64,000 bases of DNA from Tupaia tana (taxonomy: Eukaryota; Chordata; Mammalia; Scandentia; Tupaiidae), in NCBI GenBank assembly GCA_026018925.1, contig JAKSZU010000002.1:155489900-155553899 (forward strand), in the 5' to 3' direction. The position numbers and the translations under genes were made by a program. Shown piece after piece: positions 12,313 to 22,199 of the stretch. Under the pieces are notes generated by a model. It worked only from the letters and a program-made list of their open reading frames with translations, was not told the origin of the DNA and ran no database searches. Within the stretch, counting starts at the first letter, position 1. Every line of letters starts with the position of its first letter.

Positions 12313-12464
12313 AACAACTATAATATCGAACATAAAATGAATATGAACAATGTCATCCAAGACTACTGAAAACATGACAAGGATAGTACGACTGAGAGTG
12401 CGAACCTGAATTGAGAAGCTATTCTGGGAGGACACCTAGTTAGTCAAGTCTCGGGGTGGTCTGG

Positions 12465-12538
12465 ATTATTGCTCTCCTGAACATAGACCACACATAGTTG
12501 GTGTTCAGTATTTCAAGCTATGTTTGAGGAAACACAGT
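12465..12538 (+). repeat. Left arm of 74-bp inverted duplication
   Basis: ATTATTGCTCTCCTGAACAT through AGGAAACACAGT. Its reverse complement matches 13341-13414 at all but one position (GAACACC against GAGCACC). Confidence 0.93.
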
Positions 12539-12605
12539 TCCTTCACATTCTTTAGCAAAAATCTCTTTTTTTTTTTTTTAAAAAAAAAAAAAGATACCAT
12601 TGGGT

Positions 12606-12836
12606 GGGCCCGCTAGGTGGCACAGCAATGGTGTGCTGCTTAAGTGAGTCTGGATCCATATGGAAGACTGCCAACTCAGTTTCCTGGTCGACCTGTATAT
12701 ACTAAGTGCATGTGCCCAAGACCTTGGCTGACTGGGAAGGCTGCGGGGTGATCACCATGTGAGACCCTATTGAAGATGCTTCTCTCTTCCTCACTCTTTG
12801 TCCCTCCTTATCATAAAATAAATATAAACTTTTTTT
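12606..12836 (+). mobile_element. SINE type C
   Basis: GGGCCCGCTAGGTGGCACAG head, ATGCTTCTCTCTTCCTCACT and TATCATAAAATAAATATAAA end. It lies between the inverted arms. Confidence 0.8.
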
Positions 12837-12884
12837 AAATTAAAAATCAATCTGTTGGGGTACAAATTAAATTTAAATTAGTTT

Positions 12885-13080
12885 AAATCCTGGCCCTTCC
12901 ACTTACTGGCAGGGGAAATTTATAAAATTTACTTCACCTCTCTGAGTCTCTGTTCTCTCATATATAAAATATGCACTACAGAAGCTAACGTGAATATATG
13001 ATGAGGTTGTAGAAATCCTTCAGCACAGCGCTAGGCACATAGTAAAGTTTCCGTTGTGACTATCATTGGTTATGATTAGG
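12885..13080 (+). mobile_element. MIR remnant
   Basis: CTTCCACTTACTGGCAGGGG, TTCACCTCTCTGAGTCTCTG and AGCACAGCGCTAGGCACATA in MIR sense order. Confidence 0.85.
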
Positions 13081-13340
13081 TATGTTGCAGGCAGACTGGA
13101 TCTTGTATATGTCATTAGCTTGGCATAGGATTAAAGCAGTAGAATCTTGCCTATAGTTTATGTGACTGGTTGGTTGATTGATACCCTATCATATTTAAAA
13201 AAAAAAAATGTACCTAAGACCTCTTCTATGAGTTTCTTCTTTCACTATTAAGTAGGGCTAGTATTTAGATATTGCCTCTTCCTGTCAAATTGATCCTAAT
13301 TTCCAATTCAGTTAACATTTCATCAGGCTGAGCCTCTCCC

Positions 13341-13414
13341 ACTGTGTTTCCTCAAACATAGCTTGAAATACTGAGCACCAACTATGTGTGGTCTATGTTC
13401 AGGAGAGCAATAAT
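13341..13414 (-). repeat. Right arm of 74-bp inverted duplication
   Basis: ACTGTGTTTCCTCAAACATA through GGAGAGCAATAAT; partner of 12465-12538 at about 800 bp. Confidence 0.93.
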
Positions 13415-13617
13415 CTATGTAAATAGTCATTGTGTTTGTATTTGTATTCTTTTTCTTGGTTGTATTATTTTAGGTTTCATTTGGCTTGTTTGTTTATTTT
13501 TGAATATTTTCAATCTGTAGTTGATTGAATTTGTGAATGCAGAGCCTGTGGACATGGAAGGCTGACTACAGTTTTTGAGGCTCTTAAAGACTGAGGTCAT
13601 ATCTTCCTAATCTCGTG

Positions 13618-13868
13618 CTTTTTTTCCCCTTTTCTCTAAGGTAAGCATGCATTCACTAAAGAAAGAGCGATATAGAGGGACAGGAGTAAGCACCCCCTCT
13701 CCCATGGGGCATGCTCACACTGCAATCTAGTCTCCTCCATTTCTCCCTCCTTTGGGGATGTTGGCAGAATCCCAGCATCTTTTTCAAGTGCAAGAATCAG
13801 GACTCAGACTGCACAAGTGGCCATGTGGGAACTAGGGGCCCCACCCACCAGGCCATGGAGCTAGTCCC
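13618..13868 (-). mobile_element. Old SINE
   Basis: Degraded tail TTTTTCCCCTTTTCTCTAAG, AAGCACCCCCTCTCCCATGG, and a head complement ending CCATGGAGCTAGTCCC. Confidence 0.65.
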
Positions 13869-14092
13869 TAATTTGTGTTTTTCATCATGCATAATATTGT
13901 TTAAAAATAATAAATAGTCCAGAAATGAGTTAGTGTTTAAACCAAGATATCTCTAAGACCCTTCTCAACTTTGACTCTGTAATTTGAGTATAACACCCTT
14001 GAAGTGACTGTACGAACTCCTAGTGAGAAAACGAGTTGCTATTTTGTTAGACACTTTCAGATTCTTCAGATTTGGCCACTCGACCCCTAGCA

Positions 14093-14120
14093 TGAAATAC
14101 CGAGCACCAACTATGTGTGG
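14093..14120. repeat. Third, partial copy of the inverted-duplication sequence
   Basis: TGAAATACCGAGCACCAACT followed by ATGTGTGG matches 13364-13391 with one change. GGTCTATGTTCAG, the next part of the arm, appears separately near 14287. Confidence 0.6.
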
Positions 14121-14920
14121 GCAAAATATGTGTGTCATAAAGACAATGCCCAGATCAGCCTTTGGGTCATGTAGCTCCAACTTTCACTCAAAGTGATTGT
14201 GCTTGAACTACCTTAAAAGGCTGGAAAACAGAATCTGCCTCACTGATGACATGTCCAGAGTAGATGAAGCACATTTTAATAAACCATTGCTATATGGTCT
14301 ATGTTCAGATGATTCTCACTGTAGTATTGAACATGCATGTTCATGAATCCCGTCTTGGATTTTTTTCCTTTTGCTGTACTTCTAAAGTGGTGTTATTGGA
14401 GCCAAGGGTTCCATGGACATATTTAAGACCCTGGATAAATTCCTCTGTAGTTCCTACCACCCAGGCTGTCCCAGGGCACATTTCTTCCAGTAATGTGTGA
14501 GTATCTGTTTCACCACCCACTTAGGTACTTTTATTTTTTCACTTTACAGTTTCAAAGACCAAAAGTGTGAGATTACATTACTTTTAACTTTAACCATTTT
14601 GATCACATCAAACTTCTTGTAGTCATTAATTTGTATATGCCTTTTGTGGGTATTATGACTGGAAGGTAAAAGCCCTCTAAGGCCTTAAACTCGAGTGGAA
14701 AATATGGAGCAAACACACTTTATCTACGTAATTATAGCTATGACCCCAGCCGCATCTCATTGTGCCCTGTGCGTACCCTTGGTCCGAGTTACCTGACCGT
14801 CTACCCAGGCTCCTTGCTTCCAGTCTGGCCCTGTACCAGCTCATCTCCTGCACAATGGCCAGGGTTATCTTACCTTCTAGATGACATAGGAGGAGGCTGA
14901 GCCTGTTGTTGAGGAAGTCA
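14121..14920. other. Unassigned non-coding DNA
   Basis: No gene seen. A detached arm fragment occurs near 14287. Confidence 0.35.
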
Positions 14921-14924
14921 CCAC

Positions 14925-15060
14925 CTCCATTGGCGAGGAATGCAGCCAGTCCTCTGTCACTGGAGTAGAGGAAGGAGGCAAAGGAGGTAGGGAAGATGGA
15001 AGCTTTGTCCCCGGTAAGATAGTGGGAGTGGTCAGGTTTGAGGTTCTGACTGAACTCCAT
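14925..15060. repeat. Member 1 of an unnamed dispersed repeat
   Basis: Contains GATGGAAGCTTTGTC (14995-15009) within a longer similarity to 23095-23215, for example TGTCACTGGAG against TGTCGCTGGGG and GGAGTGGTCAGG against GGAGGTGTTTCAGG. Confidence 0.5.
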
Positions 15061-15124
15061 GCATAGAAGAATAAGGGCAAGACTAAGGAGTTTCCTCCTT
15101 GAAGCATCTAGAGAGATCCCTGAA

Positions 15125-15401
15125 AGTTTTTTTTCTTTAATCCATTTTGTTTTTGCTTTCTAGAGAAATGTTTTTTCCTATAGAGTGCGTACACTTGCCA
15201 GAGAGACAGAAACAAAAAGTGAGAAATCACCCCCGTTGGGGGAATGGCCATGCCACAAACCCTTCTCATCCATTCTCCTCTTGGGATCTTGGGCATGCAC
15301 GCATGCCCAGCATGAGTTTTAAGTCACTGGGTCTGGGACTTGAACCGTGGGTGATTATGTGGAAGTCCAGCAATGTAACCATTATGCCATCTGCTGGTCC
15401 C
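15125..15401 (-). mobile_element. SINE type A
   Basis: TTTTTTCCTATAGAGTGCGT through CATCTGCTGGTCCC; the tail is impure. Confidence 0.9.
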
Positions 15402-15439
15402 ACTAGGAGTTTCTTTCTAAAAGGAAACTCTCCATTACT

Positions 15440-15990
15440 TCTCTTTATACATAGACTAAAATACAAACCTAAACTCTTCCACTGCATACAGCCAGGCCCT
15501 ACCAGTCCCTCTGACATCAACTCCATTGTGTCCCACCCCCCTGCTGGATTATCCTCCCTTCTCTCTTGCAAACACACCAAGCACCTTGCCTTATCTTTCT
15601 ACTTACAACACTTGTTATATCAGGTCTCTGTGTAGCTGTGTCTCAAGTGTCATCTTCTATCTAAGTATTAGATAGAAGATCTTCTATCTTAGCTTCCAAA
15701 ATCAGAGAGAGCAGCTCTGGTCAGGGAGGTGTGGCTGCAGACAACAGCTCTTCAAGTGTCATCTCATCTCTAAGAGGACTTTCTTCCCAGGAAGTTCCCC
15801 CTGAGCTAATGCAGTGCCTTGGCATGCACACTTACTCTGTTCACATCACTTTCTGAATTGTCTTATCTCTTAGTTTACTTGTCTATTGGTTGTCTTCTCC
15901 CACAACTTAGCAAGCAAGCTGTCCAATGGAAGGGATTCTGTCTGACCTGCTTAGTATCCATCCCAGCATTTAAAACTGCCTGATAGATGG
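15440..15990 (+). mobile_element. L2 3' end
   Basis: CCTCTGACATCAACTCC, AACACACCAAGCACCTTGCC, CAGGTCTCTGTGTAG and GAAGTTCCCCCTGAGC follow the L2 3' order. Confidence 0.82.
15652..15680. repeat. Perfect 13-bp hairpin
   Basis: ATCTTCTATCTAA, a 3-nt loop GTA, then TTAGATAGAAGAT. It continues into ATAGAAGATCTTCTAT, a second overlapping palindrome. It lies inside the L2. Confidence 0.95.
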
Positions 15991-15993
15991 AAG

Positions 15994-15996
<3 letters not shown>

Positions 15997-16047
<51 letters not shown>
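15997..16047 (+). repeat. Poly(A) of 51 nt
   Basis: An uninterrupted A run immediately after the L2 tail; no SINE body precedes it. Confidence 0.98.
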
Positions 16048-16049
<2 letters not shown>

Positions 16050-16189
16050 ATGTTTTTGGCTTTTTAACAAAAGGTATGAACATACAAGTCTTTGGCTAAC
16101 CAACAGTATCAACATATCTACTTAGGCTACAAAAGCAATAAATAAAACTAAAGTACAGTATCAGAATATCTTTCCCCCCATCCTGTCTT

Positions 16190-16251
16190 CTTTTCTCCTT
16201 TCTTTCTTACTTGTTTTCCTTCCTTCTTTCCTTTCACGAGTGACAGAAACC

Positions 16252-16286
<35 letters not shown>

Positions 16287-16457
16287 TCAACGTGTCTTTG
16301 TGCCATAGTACACTCCCAAGTTCAGACAGCCGGGTTTAGGATCATGGGCACATACATGTCTAGTGTACTCAGGGAGGCCTCTGGACACTAATCAAGACCC
16401 TTGTCTTGTAGGCCGCCACAGAGTAGTGTTACCACTGTGCTACCATTTGGCCCTTGA
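16190..16457 (-). mobile_element. SINE type C with (GA)n
   Basis: Pyrimidine-rich tail TTCCTTCCTTCTTTCC, (AG)14 at about 16254-16283, and CTACCATTTGGCCC head complement. Confidence 0.78.
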
Positions 16458-16787
16458 ATATTTCTTTTCGTTTTGTTTTCTTCTTAAATAGCTTAGATGA
16501 ACGTATGATAAATATATGTCAGCAGTGATATGTATAGTTTATAACTCTTACCCCTGAATTACTTGAATGTATCTTTCATGGTTGCAGATTGTATTGAGGT
16601 GTAAGAAAAGTCACAATGCATTTTTTTTTTTTTTTGCATAGAAAAACATAGAAAATGGTTTATTACCTGTTGATGATAGCATGTATAGTTTTCTCAACTG
16701 GGATGGTCTGAAAAGTATTTCATATTGGGTAAATTGTCTTTACAAGCCAAATTATATACAGTGATTGGATGTTTAAAAAATAATGAG

Positions 16788-17065
16788 GGGCCAGCAGTTA
16801 GCGTAATGGCTATGTCGCTGGACTCCCACGTAGTCGACCGCGGTTCGAGTCCCGGACCTGGTGGCTTAAACTCACGCCGGGCGCGTGTGCGTGCGTGCCC
16901 AAGATCCCGAGAGGAGATTGGAGGAGAAGGGATTGCGGCGTGGCCATCCCCTCTGGGGGGTGATTTCTCGCTTTCTATCTCTCTGTCTCTCTCTGTCTGG
17001 CTGGCGAGCGCACGCGCCCTATAGCAAAAACCTCTCCAAAAAAAAAAAAAACAAAAAAAACAAAA
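16788..17065 (+). mobile_element. SINE type A, young
   Basis: Most CpGs retained (GTCGACCGCGGTTCGAGTCC). Target duplication AAAAAATAATGAG at 16775-16787 and 17066-17078. Confidence 0.96.
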
Positions 17066-17083
17066 AAAAAATAATGAGAATAT

Positions 17084-17364
17084 GGGACCAGCAGTTAGCA
17101 TAATGGTTATGTCGCTGAACTCCCATGTAGCCAACTGCAGTTCAAGTCCCAGACCCGGTGGCTTAAACTCATGCCAGGTGCGTGTGCATGCGTGCCCAAG
17201 ATCCCGAGAGGAGAATGGAGGAGAAGGGATTGCAGTATGGCCATCCTCCCGGGGGGGGGGGGGGGGGGGCGGTGATTTCTCGCTTTCTATCTCTCTGTCT
17301 CTCTCTGTCTTTCTGGAAAGCGCACGTGCCGTATAGCAAAAACCTCTCCCCCCCCAAAAAAAAA
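17084..17364 (+). mobile_element. SINE type A next to the previous one
   Basis: Inserted directly after the right target duplication of the preceding SINE; its own duplication is AATGAGAATA. The central palindrome is expanded to a 19-nt G run at 17251-17269. Confidence 0.95.
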
Positions 17365-17581
17365 TGAGAATAAATAGTAATAATAATAATAATCTGAAAG
17401 AAAGTGATGAAAAGCTATTTGATGATGGTGATGACATGGATGGTAATGTCTTTGTCTTGACTAGATATGCTTGGTAATTGTGCTGGAAAAGAAATGTAAT
17501 ACACTGTAAAGATACATGTGATTAAATGCAATACAAAAATTTAGGATAATAATAAGTAAAATAATAGAAAAAGAGAAACAG

Positions 17582-17858
17582 GGGACCAGCAGTTAGCGTA
17601 ATGGCTATGTCGCTGGTCTCCCATGTAGTCAACCGCGGTTCGAGTCCCGGACCCGGTGGCTTAAACTCACGCCGGGCGCGTCTGCATGCGTGCCCAAGAT
17701 CCCAAGAAGGGAATGGAGGAGAAGGGATTGCGGCTTGACCATCCCCCCTGGGGGGTGATTTGTCGCTTTCTGTCTCTATGTCTCTCTCTGTCTGTCTGCC
17801 GAGTGCACGCGCCCTATAGCAAAAACCTCTCTCTCAAAAAAAAAAAACAAAAAAAAAC
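17582..17858 (+). mobile_element. SINE type A
   Basis: GGGGACCAGCAGTTAGCGTA head, tail AAAAAAAAAACAAAAAAA. Confidence 0.94.
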
Positions 17859-17929
17859 CAGAAAAATACATGATGCCTTTTTTTATGACCCAATATTTTC
17901 CAAAGGAAGCTACCACAACAAATCTCATT

Positions 17930-18400
17930 TTACATCATCTTTTAACAATGCGATGGTGCCACTCATTATCAATTGGTGTCCTATACCTGAACCTGATGGA
18001 CCTTTGTGACCAATAGATAGCTATAGAAGCGATGCTATGTGACTTCTTGATCTAGGTCATAAAAATGCCAAGTGTTTTCTTCTAGCTCTTTTGGATTGCT
18101 TACTCTTTAAATATGGCCTCCATGCTGTGAGGAAGCCAGACAGACACATGGCAAGCCCACATGTACGTGTAAACAGCTGACAGCACAGCTAATAGCTCTG
18201 CCAGCAGCCATGTCAGTTACCTTCAGACACTTCCAGCCCTGGCCTTTGAGCTGTCCCTGCTGATGCCCCTTACAGCAAAGCAGAGCTTTTCCTTCCAAGT
18301 CCTGCCCAAACTGCAGACCTGTCAGCTAAATAAACAGTTGTTGTTTTAAGCCACTTAAGGTTTGAGGTTTTCAGTTCCACAGCAACAGATAACAGATACA
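17930..18400 (+). mobile_element. LTR-like retroelement remnant
   Basis: The end TGTCAGCTAAATAAACAGTT GTTGTTTTAAGCCACTTAAG carries an AATAAA signal and the 3' text typical of a common mammalian LTR, followed by CAGCAACAGATAACAGATA. Only the end is convincing. Confidence 0.55.
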
Positions 18401-18829
18401 CCCACTTGATGTAAAGTGTATACAGGCCAAACAGAAATTCCAAAAAGAACTTGCTTCCAGAGATTAGTTTCACTTGGGAAGAGAGGTATTTTGCAACCCT
18501 TATAAAAGGAACAAATGTAGGTGATGATCTTCCATGGTTGCTAAAAGCGTTAGATGAAGGTGGATGAGAAACTTTAGAGCAGCCTGATTTGCCTGACACC
18601 ATCCGAATTCTCTAATCAACCTTGACAGACACTGTGAGCCACATCCTAAGATGAGGCGGCAAGTGCACAGTGCCACCTGCAATGGAGTCTTGCCTCAGAG
18701 TGATTGAAACTCAACCTAATCACACCTTTAGAGCAAACTAGTAGTTTGCAGGAAATATAGGAGAATAAGGGACATGTTAATGACACCATGAGGATCTAAT
18801 TACAAAACCCAGATGATATGGGACATTTT
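18401..18829. other. Unassigned non-coding DNA
   Basis: No gene or repeat recognised. Confidence 0.35.
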
Positions 18830-19545
18830 CAGTTCCTTCAATCAGTAAGTGAAGATTAATTAATTTAAAAAAAAATTTAAATGGAGGAGAACCATTATAG
18901 GATTAAGGGAGATTAGGAGACATAACTAAATGCACAGGGTTTATTTGAATGCTGGCTCAGAGAAACCAACTGCACAGAGGAATTTTTTTAAGAGAACCAG
19001 AGAAAACTGAACACAGACTAGGTATTAGATAATATTAAGGAGTTATTGTTCACTTTGTGGGGTGTGATAACAATTATGTGTGTGTTTTTGTTCTTTTTCT
19101 TTTTAAATCCTTCAATATTAGAGATAGACATAGAAGTATTAATGAGCTAAAATATGATGTCTGGGGCCAAACCATGGCACAATAAAACACAATGTTCTGG
19201 TGGATGAACCACATGGGAAGGTCCCAGGTTCAAATCTGGAGACCTCCCTGCGTTTGCTAGGCATGGACATGCCCATGATCTGGGGCCGACTGGGATAAGG
19301 TGGCTTCTGGAACAAGACTGTTGGGAGTGCCGTCTCCTTGCCTCTCTCTTTTGCTCATAGAGTAAATAAAATAAACCTTGGAGGAGGGGAAAGATACGAT
19401 GTCTGGAATTTGCTTTACAAATATCCCAGCATGGGGAGGAGGACGTATGAAATTAGGGTGGAATGTTGTTCCTTGTCACTTACCATACTGTTTTTGTATA
19501 CTTGAAATGTTCCATAATAGAGAATTTTACAATTGTAAGCTTTTC
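18830..19545 (+). mobile_element. Old L1-type 3' end split by a SINE
   Basis: Text ending AATATGATGTCTGG resumes after the SINE as GATGTCTGGAATTTGCTTTA and closes with ATACTTGAAATGTTCCATAA, the usual order of an old L1 3'UTR. Confidence 0.6.
19165..19392 (+). mobile_element. SINE type C
   Basis: GGCCAAACCATGGCACAATA head, CATAGAGTAAATAAAATAAA end. Target duplication ATATGATGTCTGG / ATACGATGTCTGG at 19152-19164 and 19393-19405. Confidence 0.9.
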
Positions 19546-20328
19546 AGGAGAGGTAAACCTTGGCCTGTTCGCACCTCCAACAAAAATAAATGTGTGAGAT
19601 CCACCCAGTGAACAGGTGCTAGAGGACTGCTAAGCCTGGTGCTCAGACGGTGTCCACAGCTAGGCTCAGGGCCCCGGACTCAGGTGGTTCTGATCTGGCT
19701 CCTTCTACAGCCAGACCCGGCCCAGGCACTGTGAGCCCAGAAGGAGGTGGGTGAAGTGGGAGAAATGCAGAGCCTTTGAGATTTCTACAGGCCCGTGAGC
19801 CCAGGGAAGGTGAAGGAAGCAGGTGCCCGAAGTCCAACCTTTACTTCAGGCGGAGAGAGGGCTGCTGGCTCATGCAGAGAGGCCCCGAGTGGGGCTGGGT
19901 TCAAGGATGGGCAGAACTAAGGACGGACTCTCAGGACGCCCCTCCCATCTTCTATCTCTGCAGCTTCCATCCGGTTGCCCGGTTGGTCCCCACTACAGAC
20001 GGAGCCTCTTCTCCCAGGGGACGTGTCTCCATATGAGGGCCATCTTCTTAGCTTGGCCACTAAGAGGGAAGAATTCTTCCAGCATGAAGAATGCAGGGGT
20101 AGGGTGTGACCCGCTCAGCCTGGATCCTGAAGGAATCATCACTGTGTCTGGGGTGGGCGCCCCTCACGGGCCCAGCTTGGGTATATGCCGGTCCTTTTCT
20201 CTCTCATTGAGTCAGACGGGTCGGTTATACAAGCTCCTGAATGGATCCAGCATCGGTGCAAGAAATTGCCCAAGCAGCAGGAGTAGCTGCTCCTAGAAGG
20301 AAGAAGGGGTGTCAGAAGTTAAATGTTG
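19546..20328. other. GC-richer unique DNA
   Basis: No exon with splice sites and no known protein text. Open frames up to 157 codons show no recognisable domain. Confidence 0.4.
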
Positions 20329-20512
20329 GGACCAGCAGGTGGCATCGTGGTTGACCACAGTTTAAGTCCTGGATCTGGCTCGCTTTCTCAGTTTCTCTCT
20401 CTATCTCTCTCTGGTGAGCACAGTTACCCTACAGCAATTAAAATAAATAAATACATAAATAAATAAAAATAAAATTATATAAATAATTCTTTAAAAAAAA
20501 AGAAATTAAATG
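20329..20512 (+). mobile_element. SINE type B with internal deletion
   Basis: GGGACCAGCAGGTGGCATCG is joined directly to TTGACCACAGTTTAAGTCC: the anticodon-arm region is missing. AAATAAATAC-type tail. Confidence 0.87.
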
Positions 20513-20548
20513 TCCACTACAGTGACCATTACATTATGGTAAAAATCT

Positions 20549-20602
20549 TTAAGGAAAAAAAAAAAAAAAAAAAAAGAAAGAAAGAAAAGAAAAAGAAAAA
20601 AA
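20549..20602 (+). repeat. Poly(A)/GAAA tract
   Basis: (A)23 followed by GAAAGAAAGAAAAG; no SINE body attached. Confidence 0.9.
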
Positions 20603-20680
20603 GGAGGAAAATAAAGATCTAGGGTCCAGGATAATAAAATTCCAAATAAGAAACAAAATTCCTGAAGAGGAACGTGAAAC

Positions 20681-20919
20681 ATGGGACCAGCAGTTAGCGT
20701 AATGGCTATGTCGCTGGACTCCCATGTAGTCAACTGCGGTTCGAGTCCCGGACCCGGTGGCTTAAATTCATGTCAGGCACATGTGTGTGCATGTCCAAGA
20801 TCCCAAGAGGACAATGGAGGAGAAGGGATTGTGGTGTGGCCATCCCCTTTGGGGGGTGATTTCTCGCTTTCTGTCTCTCTCTGTCTTTCTACCTATAGCA
20901 AAAACCTCTCCAAAACAAA
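20681..20919 (+). mobile_element. SINE type A, 3' part shortened
   Basis: About 20 nt are missing before CCTATAGCAAAAACCTCTCC. Perfect 15-bp target duplication AGAGGAACGTGAAAC at 20666-20680 and 20920-20934. Confidence 0.96.
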
Positions 20920-21007
20920 AGAGGAACGTGAAACAAACAAAAAACTAGGAGGGATGAGAGAATGAGGGCCTGAAATACAGCATGAGATTTAAAATGAGTA
21001 AAGATAC

Positions 21008-21507
21008 TCAACCCTCATTTCTCAAGATCAGCAGTTTCATTTGCAGCAGCGACGGAGAGGGGCCTTCCAGCTGCTCTGGTCCTGCCTCTGCCTGATTCTG
21101 GGTATGTTTAGCGTACTCACAAGCGGCCCTGTGGATCCCACGTGCTTGCAAACTTGGAGGTGCAAAAGCAAGATACAAGATGCCTGGCTCAGCTGCGCCT
21201 CTCTGGCTGACCAAGTGAGGCTGCGGGTGGTGGAGATGCCTTTAACCACCAGTAGAGGGCAGTGACAGGCCAGGCATGTCCTAGGAGCAAAGAAGGTGCT
21301 TTCTCAGCTGTCCTGAGCTCTGTAGTTAATTATTCAAGGAACTTTTCTCATCCTCATCCCACAACCTGTCCTGGTCCCGAGCAAGGCAGATATGTGGTAA
21401 TAATTCTTCTCTTTTCCTTGAAGGGGATTTGAGAGCGTGCCAAGTAAGAACTATTCTGCCCAGCCTCCTTCCTCCCTGGAAGTCATCAAAAAGTGCTTGT
21501 TATTTAG
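21008..21507. other. Unassigned non-coding DNA
   Basis: No gene recognised; short frames only. Confidence 0.35.
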
Positions 21508-21726
21508 AGGGTCAGACGGTGGTGCAGGGAAGAAACTGATCTGCATGAGAAGGTTGTAGGTTCGCTTCTGGAGGCCTCCTTGAGTAAGTCCAGGGCTTGT
21601 GACTATCACTGGGGCTGGCTGGAGCTGGGGGTAGATTGAGAATCAGCTGTCAGGATTGCTGTATCTCAGTGTGTTTGTCTGTCTCTGGTTTTCTCACTCA
21701 TGGAATAAATAAATAAACTTTAAAAA
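21508..21726 (+). mobile_element. SINE type C
   Basis: GGGTCAGACGGTGGTGCAGG head, ATGGAATAAATAAATAAACT end. Flanks AAGTGCTTGTTATTT and AAGTGCATACTATTT. Confidence 0.88.
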
Positions 21727-21774
21727 GAAGTGCATACTATTTGATAGGGTTGCCGTTTAAAAAAGAATTTAAAT

Positions 21775-21850
21775 GTTGGTATCCATTTGCCAAGGGCCAG
21801 GCTCCATGCTTAAAGTTTTACCTACCTAGAATCATTTAACTATGTGTAGG
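21775..21850 (-). mobile_element. MIR fragment
   Basis: GGGCCAGGCTCCATGCTTAA and TAGAATCATTTAACTATG in MIR-antisense order. Confidence 0.55.
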
Positions 21851-21964
21851 AAAAGTATGCAGACTTTGGTGTGTTGGACTCCAAAATTTGTTCTACTAGG
21901 TCACTTGCTTTTCTGAGGTCTTGGGTTCTTGTCAGTTCTCATCCTATCTGAAGCTGCTTCTTTT

Positions 21965-22199
21965 TCTTCTTTTTTTGTGTTAAAGGTTTTTGCTATAGAA
22001 AGTGGAAAGTGAGAAATCACCCCCAGGAGGGATGGTCGCACCACAATGCCCTCTTTCTCCTCTTGGGATTTTGAGCACACACACACACACACACACACAT
22101 GTGCCCACTTGTTTCTCAAGCTGCTGTGTCCAGGAATCAAACCACAGAATCAGCCATGTGAAATCCAGCCCCTTAAGCAACACGCCACTTACTGGCCCC
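21965..22199 (-). mobile_element. SINE type A, internally deleted, with (CA)n
   Basis: AGGTTTTTGCTATAGAAAGT shows loss of the part containing the CAGAGAGACAG stretch. (CA)12 at 22077-22100 replaces the GCACGCACGCAC core. Confidence 0.87.

Noticed and set aside
16790-16865. Functional tRNA gene
   Set aside because: The tRNA-like head lacks a paired acceptor stem and good anticodon stem, and the same head recurs in dozens of SINEs.
16694-17437. 247-codon minus-strand open frame
   Set aside because: It runs through two antisense-read type A SINEs; the repeated peptide text (GFCYRARAL, FKPPGPGLE) is SINE sequence in translation.
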